Positions 55,901-60,537 are shown, counted from the first letter of the stretch. The stretch is DNA of 64,000 nt from Tachypleus tridentatus (GCF_004210375.1 NC_134837.1:156653310-156717309), one strand, 5' to 3'. Translations and numbers: made by a program. Notes: generated by a model not told the origin, from the letters alone.

Positions 55901-58900
55901 ATGATGTCAATAATAAACTATTAACATTACAGAACGAAAACATTAACCAAGCCTACTCAAGTTGCTGTAAGCCATCAAAACCTACCCAAATTGTTGTTTG
56001 TCCAACGATATTGCAATTTTAACCCTCTAGTATTTAAAATACATTTTTTAATCTTTACATGCCATATTTTTCATAATAACTGCTTAGCTTATCAATCTCC
56101 CTAACTTAACTTGCATGCACAATATTTTTCTAACATTCGAATAGTTTTACTGGATAATAAAACAAACAAACGAGGTGTGATTACACATCGCCACAAAAAG
56201 GAAAAGCTTTTAAGTTGAGTTACTTTAAGAATTAGAAAGCAGCCAGGCTAGAAAAGCTGATTAGAACAGCTTTGTTTCTGCAAAGACAAAAAAAACCCTC
56301 TAATCAACGATAAAACATGTATTACCATAGATCTTAATTGAGGATGGTGAAAAAAGATGGAAGAGAAAGTGACAATTTAAAGGATTTGGAATAAGAAAAT
56401 GTCTTTGCATGCAAAGTTCATGATTGGGCTGTTAAAAACACACATACGCATTGAGGCCGTTACTGTACTATCGCATTACTTTGCATATTAACAAGCGAAT
56501 CATCGTCCTCTCCCATTTACACAACACAGCCGGTCTATCCTTTTTATCTGTAGTGTTTATATAAGCATTAACAGAACTAACCGAATCACTCAATCCTGTT
56601 CTATTATATCTCCGAGGAAAAAAGTAAAGAGAGGGAGAAAAACAACCATTACTACGCATCAGTAATAGTCGTATTGAGTTGACAACATTTCTAAAGTAAC
56701 ATTTGGTTGAGACATTTTGTAAATATTCTGTTCTTTATATAAAACGATAATTAGAATGGTGAGTTGACGCAGAACGAAATATAATTAGTAATAGCTTTTT
56801 TCGAGAAATGGAAAAAAAATAGTATTAACATAATTCATATATAATATAATACTATATGAATGTCGAACTTAAGAGTATTTTCGATATAATTTATCACTAT
56901 AAAAAAAGGGAATGGACTATGGACTGGTTAACTACAAACTACAAACAAACTGTCGGCGTTATTTTTTTGTTCCACGATTTCATTACATTACAAAAATAAA
57001 CACAGAAGTGTGTGCGTTTAGCTTAATCTTGTGAAAGAACGAACACCCACAAAGCAAATTTCTTCGTGTTTTTTTTTAATTTTTAAACGCAAATCTGCTA
57101 CACAGTGGGTTATCTTCACTTTGCTCACTGTGGTTATAGTATCCAGTTATTTATGGCTATAAGATTAAACGCTTATCGTTCAGCCACTATAGGTCATCTT
57201 TAGAGTTAAAAAGCATCTTAAACTATTCTTCACAAAATTTCAATTCGTTTCAATCTTCGGTAACAGCAACGTAGGTAACCAGATATCATTGATATATTAA
57301 GTAATAGCTTAAATATACCTTAGTAAACATTTTATGTTTGTATATATTCGAGACACTAATTCAAAATAATTGTACTTTGTTACCATGTAACAGTGGAATA
57401 GAATTAATAAATTAATTTCTTTTAAAATATATAGTTTTCTAAATATATTCAGTTTGTACAAACCGTATAGGGGGATGCCACGTATAAAAACCTTTTATCT
57501 GAGTCCAGGTATGGACTAGGAATTATAGGATTGCCTTCATCCACTATTATCTCTTCAAATTCTTCGGCTTTAGTAGAGCTACTGATGAGAAACTGCAATA
57601 AAATACACACTACCATTTATATGTGAAACTATATATGTAATGTCAAAGAATCCTAAGCGGAATGAAACCATGAACAAAAGTTACCTGAGTTAACAAAATG
57701 TTAAAGCATTCAAAAATACAATTTAAAAACTTCCTTGGCTCACTTTTTTAAGACTTCCATCGCTAGTCCCTGCAAAAGCTACGGTGTGCTGACCAGTCGT
57801 GGCGACTGCTACCGATGTCAAGGTCGTATTAGAGAATACTACTGCTGCAGGCTGTTGGATGGGCAAGGAACCGTTCAACTTGATGGTCTCATTACAAAAG
57901 TTTAGAATATTTCCTGCTTTCTGAAATCGTGCAATGTGATCGTTACAACACAACAAAATATTAATAGTAATGACTTTAGTCACTAACATTTTATACTAAA
58001 GACAAAACGTTGGTCATCACTTGAACACGTACAATACTCAAATCCAACTGGGTGATTGTTTTGCATAAAATAAACCATGTTCAAGTTTCCAAGGTCTACC
58101 ATATCAGTGCTTAATTACGACAGCACTAATATCGTAATCCTATGTGAGAAAAAGCTTTAACATTTAAATATTTCTAAATAATAACATAAACATTAATTTG
58201 TTAAAAATTAGTCATCTTAATTAATAGTTTGTCGCTTTCGAAAAAATCCAATATAATTTCAAATTACCGTTTAATAATTTCAAAAATATATATGGTTCTA
58301 CCTTGAAAAACAGTGTTCATCAACTGCCAACAACACAATCAACTTGACCAGTTAGTTCAAATAAATCAAATTAACAAAAAGTATTAATATTAAACAAATG
58401 ACACTAAAATGAAATAAATAATTGATGTTAATAAAAATTATAAACGTAACTCTGAAGTGTAATGACTGAAAAAAACACATATACAAATTACAGTTCATCA
58501 ACTTAATTCACACTGATACGATTATTGTTCAATCAACTGATGACAAATAGCGCCTTGACCACTACTATATTTGTTGTACCGTGCCCCCAGTGGCTCAGCG
58601 GTATGCCTGTGGACGTACAACGCTAAAAACCGGGTTTCGATACCCGTGGTGGGCAGAGCACAGATAGCCCATTGTATAGCTTCGTGCTTAATTCAAAAAC
58701 TTGTTGTACCGCAACCACCCTGACGAGTCCGGTATGGGACTAAAGCAGTGGATATAGTGAATATAGTGTAATTGCCATATTAATTTTTTTCACATATTAC
58801 CTCCAGAATATTAACGCTATATGACGTAACAATAACAGACTCTTAATTATAAGCGAAACACTTATGTTGGGCATTATTGACGCCTCCAAGCAACAGTTTC

Positions 58901-60537
58901 TAGAACTATAGTATGCATTTACCGCTTCTAAAGAGATTCAGCCCGGCATTGCCAGGTGGCTAAGGCACTCGACTCGTAATCCAAGGGTCGCGGGTTCAAA
59001 TTCCCGTCACACCAAACATGATCGCCCTTTCAGCAATGGGGGTATTATTATGTTACGGTCAATCACTCACGGCTGAAAGGGCGAGTATATTTGGTGTGAC
59101 AGGGATTCGATCCTGCAACCCTCAGATTGCGAGTCGGGCGCCCTAACCACGTGGTCACTTCGGGCCCAGGTCGGCTGTATGACCAAGATTTCAAACGTTA
59201 AAATATGGTGTGCTGAGCGCAAATAACTCATTTGTTATTTGAGTGCTTAAAAACAAACAAATAATAGTAGCTAATAAGACTGTTGTAGCTATTTAGTATG
59301 TTGAGAAACATTTACAGCAATAAAGGATAAAATAACTTACGCCTGCCTCCGGACATTGGTTGATACTTCCAGCAATATAGTCCATATTTCTAGTGAGTAC
59401 ACTACCATTGTAACAGAGGTGAATGTTTTCTGTAAAGCGCTGCTCGATCTCGGCCAATGAATACACACACAGGGCGGACTTATGAGATGGCTTCGATGTA
59501 TGATCCTTACTAACTGCAAAAACACCAAGAAAAAGATCAGCTCCGGGTCGAATTCGAAGCAGTGACGATACATCAGAGCCTGCTGGACCCACTGTGGCAT
59601 CTTGAAGCAAATTAAAGTCCGTCCCATCCGGTGCAATGCACTGTAACGTAACTTCTGTATAGGTGTTATATCCTGCGTCGGATGCACACACTCGTGCCAG
59701 TCTGGTCACATATCCCCACTCCTCTAAAGCCCTTAAATGAGATTTCCTTTGTACTGTGGCAAAATAGATGAAACCATTAGAGTGGAAACCATAAATGTAG
59801 TTGACCAAATAATAGTCTCGCAAATGAAAGCTAATGTCTACCCTAGCGATGGTGGAGAAGGATTTCTCGATGATCCCAAACAGACGGCCACTATCCTCCT
59901 CGAGGCTTCTGCTTGTGATAGCAGGAACCATGTCCCTGTACGGCCCCAAACGGCTGTTGGTTGTCGCCACATACAAGACTCTGGATGGGTAACCAAAGTA
60001 CTGTGCAGGCCCTATGAAAGCGTATGTAGAAGAGTTCTCGTCATTCGCAGCTACTGGAACAGAAACCAAATCTTCAACATTGCCAATGTTTTCAAGTTGG
60101 TGACGTCGGCAGGCTCCTTGATGTACACTACCACAGGCAATTAGCTTCCCCGTGTTTCTATCGACTACTAGAACTTTATTGACATTCGTGGTGTAGGACT
60201 TTTTCTGGTGAAGGCATTCGGTAGGAGAACATTGTATGCTGTCTTCTACTGGACCTGTTTCGACCTCTTTCTCTAATTGCAGTGAGCTGTCGAACTGATA
60301 CAGCCAATTCGTAGCGCCGACATACACCCTACCGGAGTCCTCATCCACTACCACGCGTGTAAAATTTATACTTTCGTTGAAAGTTGTATACGATGCCACT
60401 ATAGGAGGGTCGTCGTTCGCGAGCACGTGGCACAGTAACGTAACCCATGTCAATGTTAGACTTTGACAGAAGTATATCCAGACATGGCACCTGGTCCTAC
60501 GCACATGCTGACGAAGAAAACTTGTTCCAAACCACAT
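4835..60537 (-). CDS. PlexB: Plexin-B-like semaphorin receptor (whole gene, 33 exons found)
   Basis: Single-pass cell-surface receptor for semaphorins; family members act through an intracellular GAP domain on Rap/Ras-type GTPases and bind Rho-family GTPases. Every exon listed separately below joins its neighbour in a compatible phase with GT-AG ends, except one GC-AG intron and one unresolved junction (27005 to 24712). The listed exons sum to 5,692 nt, so a missing exon of 3n+2 nt is needed; final length is about 1,900 residues, usual for plexins. B-type is chosen because the cytoplasmic part carries [23 protein letters not shown] and [17 protein letters not shown], closer to vertebrate plexin-B than plexin-A. 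The paired arginines of LMLRR and the arginine of PLRFW, needed for GAP activity in the family, are present. The ATG at 60537 follows an in-frame TAG 18 nt upstream. Introns are packed with transposon remnants, but no exon is visibly broken. Confidence 0.93.
5683..5757 (-). CDS. PlexB: Plexin exon 32: GAP C-terminal helices (75 nt)
   Basis: [20 protein letters not shown] then KYSDQ matches xxxxxLxALxEIYxYIxKYxDx. Phase 0 at both ends; the paralogue exon at 1660-1734 is the same length. Confidence 0.95.
5980..6120 (-). CDS. PlexB: Plexin exon 31: GAP domain
   Basis: 47 codons. [20 protein letters not shown] and [17 protein letters not shown] match DSPxNKLLYAxDIPxYxxxVxxYYxDI. Same length and phase as the paralogue exon at 1112-1252. 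Confidence 0.96.
6500..6525 (-). ncRNA. Hammerhead-ribozyme-like core, left Penelope terminus
   Basis: Mirror copy of the core at 7387-7415: CTGACGA at 6525-6519, GACC/GGTC stem, GAAAC at 6504-6500. The loop is AAGAA instead of GAAGAAGA while the stem is unchanged. Confidence 0.5.
6653..7260 (-). pseudogene. Penelope GIY-YIG endonuclease remnant
   Basis: Broken reading frame. Its end reads [20 protein letters not shown] then [28 protein letters not shown] and [17 protein letters not shown]: the CxxC-YIGETxR...EHK...INxxxG pattern of Penelope-like GIY-YIG domains. Upstream pieces such as [10 protein letters not shown] and [10 protein letters not shown] resemble the linker after the reverse transcriptase. 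Several stops interrupt it. Confidence 0.8.
7387..7415 (+). ncRNA. Hammerhead-ribozyme-like core, right Penelope terminus
   Basis: CTGACGA at 7387-7393, a GACC/GGTC stem (7395-7398 with 7407-7410), then GAAAC at 7411-7415. This fits CUGANGA-stem II-GAAA, with one unpaired U before stem II. Penelope-like elements are known to carry hammerhead motifs. Cleavage competence is not established. Confidence 0.5.
7803..8111 (-). CDS. PlexB: Plexin exon 30: GAP core with third catalytic arginine
   Basis: 103 codons, phase 0 at both ends. [44 protein letters not shown] then FWVN, and [20 protein letters not shown] then K. The PLRFW arginine is one of the three conserved GAP arginines. In the plus-strand paralogue the same segment is split by an intron just before PLRFW; here it is continuous. 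Confidence 0.97.
8847..9022 (-). CDS. PlexB: Plexin exon 29: GAP domain resumes
   Basis: [20 protein letters not shown] then [12 protein letters not shown] and [16 protein letters not shown]. WHLVKPxDEP and KAIPEIxLTRLLS are plexin-B hallmarks; plexin-A has a different WHLVKN form. Phase 1 in, 0 out. Confidence 0.95.
9499..9666 (-). CDS. PlexB: Plexin exon 28: Rho-GTPase-binding domain
   Basis: [20 protein letters not shown] then [20 protein letters not shown] and LVPK match EWRxGxxxxxxLxDEDxTxxxxxxWKRLNTLxHYxVxDGxxVALVPK. Phase 1 at both ends. Confidence 0.95.
10045..10803 (-). pseudogene. LINE ORF2 part 3: RNase H domain
   Basis: 252-codon open frame. [48 protein letters not shown] and [20 protein letters not shown] align with the D-E-D-D blocks of LINE RNase H. 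The first catalytic Asp (usually YTDGSKSG) is Asn here. It is the longest intact open frame left in the element. Confidence 0.8.
11199..12533 (-). pseudogene. LINE ORF2 part 2: reverse transcriptase, broken
   Basis: Spread over several frames: [57 protein letters not shown] and LYVNDF. These are RT motifs; the YxDD-type box reads YVND, so a catalytic Asp is lost. Confidence 0.78.
12935..13480 (-). pseudogene. LINE ORF2 part 1: AP endonuclease, broken
   Basis: [30 protein letters not shown] and [15 protein letters not shown] match the GGVALLI...[10 protein letters not shown]...LILGDFNAHHP block. The catalytic Asp of GDFN is His here, consistent with inactivity. Confidence 0.72.
13495..14460 (-). 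pseudogene. LINE ORF1 (gag-like, zinc knuckles), broken
   Basis: Across frame breaks the segment around 13880-14040 reads [28 protein letters not shown] and [10 protein letters not shown]...SCPKW, the run of CCHC-type knuckles of jockey/I ORF1 proteins. It is followed by a charged, low-similarity tail (13495-13870). Nucleic-acid-binding coat protein in active relatives. Confidence 0.7.
15640..17300 (+). pseudogene. Decayed hAT transposase (ZMYM1/DUF4371-like)
   Basis: No long open frame, but around 16169-16330 the translation [20 protein letters not shown]...[14 protein letters not shown] fits the FxxxxxxxGKTAxxIxxxIxxxLxxxGLxxxxxxGQxYDNA block. Nearby pieces match [10 protein letters not shown](V), YSLVSIYR(W) and [11 protein letters not shown] of the same family. 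[17 protein letters not shown] at about 15637-15690 fits the N-terminal TTF-type zinc-finger region. Many stops and shifts; inactive. Boundaries are approximate. Confidence 0.62.
17704..17830 (-). mobile_element. SINE fragment (tRNA-derived, subfamily C)
   Basis: AAAGCCACATTGGGATATCT and GAAACAAACCCCTGATTC read on plus; the reverse strand gives a B-box-like GGGTTTG core followed by the AGATATCCCAATGTGGC body shared with the copy at 41664-41765. Diverged and truncated. Confidence 0.55.
18254..18407 (-). CDS. PlexB: Plexin exon 27: Rho-GTPase-binding domain, GC donor
   Basis: [20 protein letters not shown] then [12 protein letters not shown] is the start of the ubiquitin-like Rho-binding domain. 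The exon ends TTAG|GCAAGC, a GC-AG splice donor; the next exon supplies AA to finish the conserved Glu of DLEW. An alternative in-frame acceptor at 18398 would drop three residues (CIQ). Intron 27, 8.6 kb, is the largest. Confidence 0.92.
18977..19123 (-). CDS. PlexB: Plexin exon 26: entry to the Rho-binding insert
   Basis: [20 protein letters not shown] then [20 protein letters not shown] match AGEPLxxLFxAIKxQVxKGPVDxxTxxAxYxLxxxRLLRE. Phase 0 at both ends. Confidence 0.94.
19902..19968 (-). CDS. PlexB: Plexin exon 25: GAP domain (67 nt)
   Basis: Completes RR and reads [20 protein letters not shown] then IK; vertebrate plexin-B has [18 protein letters not shown] here, a strong B-type signal. 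Phase 2 in, 0 out. Confidence 0.94.
19969..21780 (-). other. Plexin intron 24
   Basis: Between exons 24 and 25. AT-rich with no recognisable element or conserved exon; the 70-codon plus-strand frame at 20370-20582 has no coding signature. Confidence 0.6.
21781..21855 (-). CDS. PlexB: Plexin exon 24: GAP domain, first arginine of the RR pair
   Basis: [20 protein letters not shown] then LMLR plus AG of the next arginine. The conserved RR pair is split by the intron (AGG AG|G). Phase 2 at both ends. Confidence 0.93.
22193..22252 (-). CDS. PlexB: Plexin exon 23: GAP domain (60 nt)
   Basis: [20 protein letters not shown] matches the xNVASLxxxxLxxKLEYxTD helix. Split codons at both ends (AAG in, GAG out) join it exactly to its neighbours. 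Confidence 0.93.
22253..24581 (-). other. Plexin intron 22
   Basis: AT-rich, 2.3 kb. No repeat family, RNA gene or extra exon recognised. Confidence 0.6.
24582..24712 (-). CDS. PlexB: Plexin exon 22: GAP domain
   Basis: [20 protein letters not shown] then FTIRDK match QLxxLLNxKxFLLxFIxTLExQxxFxxRDR of plexin GAP domains. Phase 0 in, phase 2 out. Confidence 0.93.
24713..27004 (-). other. Plexin intronic interval with one unfound short exon
   Basis: Exon 21 leaves in phase 1 and exon 22 enters in phase 0, so an exon of 3n+2 nt must lie here. Alignment with the family suggests about five residues. I tested the better GT donors by eye and none gave a convincing match. Apart from the 91-bp repeats at the right edge the interval shows nothing else. 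Confidence 0.6.
26793..27047 (-). repeat. 91-bp tandem repeat that copies the end of plexin exon 21
   Basis: Three units: 26793-26883, 26884-26974 and 26975-27047 (18 bp shorter). On the minus strand each begins with the coding stretch FVMRVFF...MAENP and ends at ATTGATATAGAAAAA. The unit nearest the gene (26975-27047) contains the real exon end. The two downstream units replace its GGTAAAAAA donor stretch with 27 nt that would read FMKEFKEKF. Confidence 0.9.
27005..27130 (-). CDS. PlexB: Plexin exon 21: juxtamembrane segment entering the GAP domain
   Basis: Residues about 1319-1360. [20 protein letters not shown] then [18 protein letters not shown] match CKxAFAELQTxxxxLxxD...YRTYxxRxFFPG. 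It ends CCAG|GTAAAA in phase 1, while the next recognised exon begins in phase 0, so a short exon is missing. The end of this exon is copied twice in the intron as a 91-bp tandem repeat. Confidence 0.9.
27329..27572 (-). CDS. PlexB: Plexin exon 20: membrane-proximal stem and transmembrane helix
   Basis: Residues 1238 to about 1318. [17 protein letters not shown] closes the ectodomain. The helix [20 protein letters not shown] plus AVL (about residues 1265-1287) precedes [18 protein letters not shown], the basic and coiled-coil juxtamembrane segment. Phase 0 in, 1 out. Confidence 0.95.
28195..28371 (-). CDS. PlexB: Plexin exon 19: IPT domain 4
   Basis: Residues 1179-1237. [20 protein letters not shown] then [16 protein letters not shown] matches the GxNLxLAxxxxDVxVxIGxxxC...LxCxPP pattern of IPT 4. 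Phase 0 at both ends. Confidence 0.95.
28516..28721. mobile_element. MITE flanked by TTAA (piggyBac-like)
   Basis: 206 bp in plexin intron 18. TTAA at 28516-28519 and 28718-28721 flank imperfect inverted ends CACGTTGGTTCCCA and TGGGAGCCCAACGTG (one gap/mismatch region). TTAA target sites are the hallmark of piggyBac transposition. An internal AACCCACCAGTGGGTT palindrome lies next to the right end. No coding capacity. Confidence 0.7.
29066..29344 (-). CDS. PlexB: Plexin exon 18: end of IPT 3, start of IPT 4
   Basis: Residues 1086-1178. [17 protein letters not shown] closes IPT 3; [19 protein letters not shown] and [11 protein letters not shown] open IPT 4. The acceptor ACATAG at 29345 is used, because the nearer GCACAG would break frame. 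Phase 0 at both ends. Confidence 0.93.
29582..29678 (-). CDS. PlexB: Plexin exon 17: IPT domain 3
   Basis: Residues about 1053-1085. [20 protein letters not shown] matches SGGxxLxVxGTNLxxIQxPxM of plexin IPT 3. Phase 2 in, 0 out. Confidence 0.93.
30221..30397 (-). CDS. PlexB: Plexin exon 16: end of IPT 2, start of IPT 3
   Basis: Residues about 994-1052. [11 protein letters not shown] and the LLLRIDNTN strand close IPT 2; [20 protein letters not shown] is the FxYxxDPxIxxIxPxxS junction that opens IPT 3. Phase 2 at both ends. Confidence 0.95.
30398..31915 (-). other. Plexin intron 15
   Basis: 1.5 kb, AT-rich. No element recognised; the plus-strand frame at 31087-31350 is not supported as coding. 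Confidence 0.55.
31916..32052 (-). CDS. PlexB: Plexin exon 15: IPT domain 2, first half
   Basis: Residues 949 to about 993. [20 protein letters not shown] then [18 protein letters not shown] is an IPT start. Phase 0 in, 2 out. Confidence 0.95.
32053..34468 (-). other. Plexin intron 14
   Basis: 2.4 kb, AT-rich. No repeat family, RNA gene or further exon recognised. Confidence 0.55.
34469..34571 (-). CDS. PlexB: Plexin exon 14: end of IPT 1
   Basis: Residues about 914-948. [11 protein letters not shown] and AQELFYYK are the VxCxT...FxY closing strands of an IPT fold. The split AGA codon joins it to exon 13. The intron between carries a CR1-like LINE fragment. Confidence 0.93.
34729..35545 (+). 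mobile_element. CR1-like LINE fragment (reverse transcriptase 3' half)
   Basis: Plus strand, in plexin intron 13. Pieces read [72 protein letters not shown] and [14 protein letters not shown], then [15 protein letters not shown]. These are RT motifs and the C-terminal block of CR1-like LINEs. FVDD is retained, but two frameshifts separate the pieces. 5'-truncated, inactive. Confidence 0.8.
35904..36125 (+). mobile_element. Old full-length tRNA-derived SINE (family B)
   Basis: Head CCTGGCATGGCCTGCTGGTT contains an A-box-like GCCTGCTGGTTAAGG; the body carries CAATCCCACTATTTATTG, CAGCCCAAGAACTGGCAGTT and a TTTTGTGCAAAATTCAG tail. The same blocks appear in the copies at 61140 and 62425. Strongly diverged. 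Confidence 0.65.
36789..36934 (-). CDS. PlexB: Plexin exon 13: IPT domain 1
   Basis: Residues 866 to about 913. [20 protein letters not shown] is the canonical IPT/TIG opening (PxxGPxxGGTxxxIxGxNLG). Phase 0 in, 2 out (AG|GTATTG). Confidence 0.95.
37313..37485 (-). CDS. PlexB: Plexin exon 12: PSI domain 3
   Basis: Residues about 808-865. Opens with ITLYKCHLL and continues CSLCL...[10 protein letters not shown], the third PSI, then CPRPRIDW leading into the first IPT. Phase 1 in, 0 out. Confidence 0.93.
37661..37690. repeat. (TG)n microsatellite
   Basis: About 13-14 uninterrupted TG units in plexin intron 11. Confidence 0.9.
38204..38288 (-). CDS. PlexB: Plexin exon 11: strand before PSI 3
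   Basis: Residues 780-807. [17 protein letters not shown] matches the VxLxVxWNGxFxID segment found just before LYKC in plexins. Phase 0 in, 1 out. Confidence 0.9.
39976..40068 (-). CDS. PlexB: Plexin exon 10: Ig-like strand pair before PSI 3
   Basis: Residues 749-779. [20 protein letters not shown] then KVICAENV match the YECxxxIxGxxxRVxA...LxC pattern between PSI 2 and PSI 3. Phase 0 at both ends. Confidence 0.9.
40440..43350 (-). mobile_element. CR1-like LINE, long decayed copy
   Basis: About 2.9 kb on the minus strand in plexin intron 9. Reverse translation near 42370-42510 gives [20 protein letters not shown] and [17 protein letters not shown], an AP-endonuclease block. Near 41240-41420 it gives RT pieces of the GVPQGS...[11 protein letters not shown] type. 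40440-41100 is the C-terminal block, similar to the copy at 34729-35545. Many stops. A SINE is nested inside. Confidence 0.75.
41664..41765 (-). mobile_element. SINE (subfamily C) nested in the LINE
   Basis: On the minus strand: an AATGCTAAAATCAGGGGTTT head with a B-box-like GGGTTTGATTCTC, then GACTGAGTAGATAGCCCAAT and GTGGCTTTGTTGTAAG. It interrupts LINE sequence on both sides, so it inserted later. Confidence 0.62.
43548..43682. repeat. Short tandem repeat seeded on the exon 9 donor
   Basis: Imperfect units of about 25-50 bp built on GAACTAGAGATAATATATGT plus AACTCATTA (plus strand). On the minus strand they repeat ATGAGTTACATATATTATCT, similar to the real donor GTGAGTTACATAT at 43669. Confidence 0.7.
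43670..43798 (-). CDS. PlexB: Plexin exon 9: linker after PSI 2
   Basis: Residues 706-748. [20 protein letters not shown] corresponds to the CPxLxxxxxIxVPxGVxKP segment of plexins. Phase 0 at both ends. The donor GTGAGTTACATAT begins a short tandem repeat that continues into the intron. Confidence 0.9.
44690..45190 (-). mobile_element. CR1-like LINE fragment, internally deleted
   Basis: Minus strand. [17 protein letters not shown] at 45010-45060 is the RT block preceding the GVPQGS motif. The following part (44690-44990) is instead the C-terminal/3' block shared with 40440-41000, so the middle has been lost. Confidence 0.65.
45717..45825 (-). CDS. PlexB: Plexin exon 8: PSI domain 2
   Basis: Residues about 669-705. 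[20 protein letters not shown] has the CxxCxxSxxxCxWCxxxxxC spacing of PSI 2 and joins exon 7 through a split ACG codon. Phase 2 in, 0 out. Confidence 0.93.
45826..48990 (-). other. Plexin intron 7, left part
   Basis: 3.2 kb, AT-rich. No transposon, RNA gene or conserved exon seen. The minus-strand frame at 47537-47803 was examined and is not needed by the gene model. Confidence 0.55.
49000..49118 (-). mobile_element. SINE (family A), minus strand
   Basis: Reverse of the copy at 58582-58700: plus-strand TTAAGCACAAAGCTATACAA, ATCTGTGCTCTGCCCACCGC, GAGTATCGAAACCCGG and a GGGGGCGC end. Sits about 50 bp from plexin exon 7. Confidence 0.75.
49171..49267 (-). CDS. PlexB: Plexin exon 7: end of first Ig-like segment, start of PSI 2
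   Basis: Residues about 637-668. [11 protein letters not shown] is the last strand of the segment; [13 protein letters not shown] opens PSI 2 (family pattern FAFYDCSxxxxC). A SINE lies about 55 bp into the following intron. Confidence 0.92.
49977..50136 (-). CDS. PlexB: Plexin exon 6: first Ig-like/IPT-like segment
   Basis: Residues 584 to about 636. [20 protein letters not shown] and GLACRTP match the CVFG...CRTP beta-sandwich that follows PSI 1 in plexins. Phase 0 in, phase 1 out (G|GTAGGA). Confidence 0.92.
50453..50488 (-). ncRNA. Hammerhead-like core of another Penelope-type terminus
   Basis: Minus strand: CTGAAGA (50488-50482), a stem ACAGA/TCTGT with loop CCAGTGT, then GAAAC (50461-50457). 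It differs in sequence from the 6.5/7.4/55.6 kb motifs but has the same layout, so it is probably a remnant of a different Penelope family. Confidence 0.42.
50580..50800 (+). repeat. Four imperfect tandem units of about 50-60 bp
   Basis: Units begin TCCGGGA(C/A)TTG or CTGGAATTC and contain CACTGAGTTGTGTTTACAT or similar (for example GTTTCACTGAGTTGTGTTTA and GTTTCACCGAGTTGTGTTTA). In plexin intron 5. Origin unknown. Confidence 0.7.
51117..51142. repeat. (TA)n microsatellite
   Basis: About 12 TA units in plexin intron 5. Confidence 0.9.
51270..51425 (-). mobile_element. Possible hAT-derived nonautonomous element end
   Basis: The right end on the minus strand starts CAGTGGTTCTTAACCTGGGG and continues into GTCGTTTGAAATTTCTCGGG, a motif common at hAT ends. 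The other end and an 8-bp target duplication could not be found. Confidence 0.4.
51430..53961 (-). other. Plexin intron 5, left part
   Basis: 2.5 kb without recognisable element. Small open frames (52080-52331, 53042-53278) have no signature. Confidence 0.5.
53962..54106 (-). CDS. PlexB: Plexin exon 5: end of PSI 1 and linker
   Basis: Residues about 535-583. [12 protein letters not shown] completes the first PSI cysteines, and [10 protein letters not shown] resembles the Trp/Cys-containing tail of plexin PSI 1. N-glycosylation sequons NAT and NSS are visible. Phase 2 in, 0 out. Confidence 0.9.
55508..55680. mobile_element. Fold-back copy of a Penelope terminus
   Basis: 173-bp near-perfect inverted repeat in plexin intron 4: arms of about 75-85 bp (55508-55588 and 55600-55680) with about a dozen nt between. 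Arm sequence (GGTTTGGGTTGAGAAAAT..., GAGCGAACAACGTTTCGACC) is the terminus of the element at 6441-7475. The right arm keeps a full hammerhead-like core (CTGACGA 55595-55601, GATC/GGTC stem, GAAAC 55617-55621). Confidence 0.85.
55708..55734. repeat. (TG)n microsatellite
   Basis: About 12 TG units between the fold-back element and exon 4. Confidence 0.85.
55792..55892 (-). CDS. PlexB: Plexin exon 4: PSI domain 1
   Basis: Residues 502 to about 535. Reads [20 protein letters not shown], then C: the cysteine spacing and NPYCGWC core of a PSI module. The TTGTAG acceptor at 55893 keeps frame; a second TTAG 4 nt further in would not. Phase 0 in, phase 2 out. Confidence 0.93.
55893..57463 (-). other. 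Plexin intron 3
   Basis: 1.6 kb. No repeat family, RNA gene or conserved exon recognised. Confidence 0.5.
57464..57592 (-). CDS. PlexB: Plexin exon 3: sema to PSI link
   Basis: Residues 459-501, phase 0 at both ends. Contains [20 protein letters not shown] and LYVASPYT, the segment between the propeller and the first PSI. The donor is GTTTGT, weaker than the other donors here, but it gives a seamless join to exon 4. Confidence 0.88.
57744..57920 (-). CDS. PlexB: Plexin exon 2: end of sema domain
   Basis: Residues 400-458, phase 0 at both ends. Ends with the sema-closing strand [20 protein letters not shown] followed by LKK, the usual last blade of a plexin propeller. Acceptor TTTCAG, donor GTGAGC. 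Confidence 0.93.
58571..58711 (+). mobile_element. Young tRNA-derived SINE with 11-bp target duplication
   Basis: SINE 58582-58700 is flanked by perfect direct repeats TTGTTGTACCG (58571-58581 and 58701-58711). The head has an A-box-like AGTGGCTCAGCGG and B-box-like GGGTTTCGATACCC; the body is GCAGAGCACAGATAGCCCAT and the tail GCTTCGTGCTTAATTC. The head does not close a proper acceptor stem, so it is not a tRNA gene. In plexin intron 1. Confidence 0.85.
58941..59167. mobile_element. Head-to-head inverted pair of family B SINE heads
   Basis: Left: GCCCGGCATTGCCAGGTGGC...GACTCGTAATC...CGGGTTCAAATTCCCG, a tRNA-like head with anticodon-position CGT. Right, reverse strand: GTGACCACGTGGTTAGGGCG...GACTCGCAATC...GGATCGAATCCC. 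Both continue into CCAAA...CGCCCTTTCAGC and meet in the middle, forming a long imperfect hairpin. Confidence 0.75.
59341..60537 (-). CDS. PlexB: Plexin exon 1: signal peptide and most of sema domain
   Basis: Residues 1-399. The first 40 residues form a basic then hydrophobic signal peptide ([12 protein letters not shown] core) before NDDPP. The sema propeller follows with family signatures [42 protein letters not shown] and [15 protein letters not shown] likely splice acceptor at 60643 suggests that the exon starts with 106 nt of 5' UTR and that upstream non-coding exons exist. Ends in phase 0 at GGC|GTAAGT. Confidence 0.95.

Noticed and set aside
58941..59167. Genuine tRNA-Thr or tRNA-Ala genes
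   Set aside because: The A and B boxes and the anticodon arm are recognisable, but the acceptor stem ends do not pair and the sequence continues into a SINE body.
59337..60144. Long overlapping frames on both strands within plexin exon 1
   Set aside because: Shadows of the sema-coding frame, which alone carries signal peptide and family motifs.
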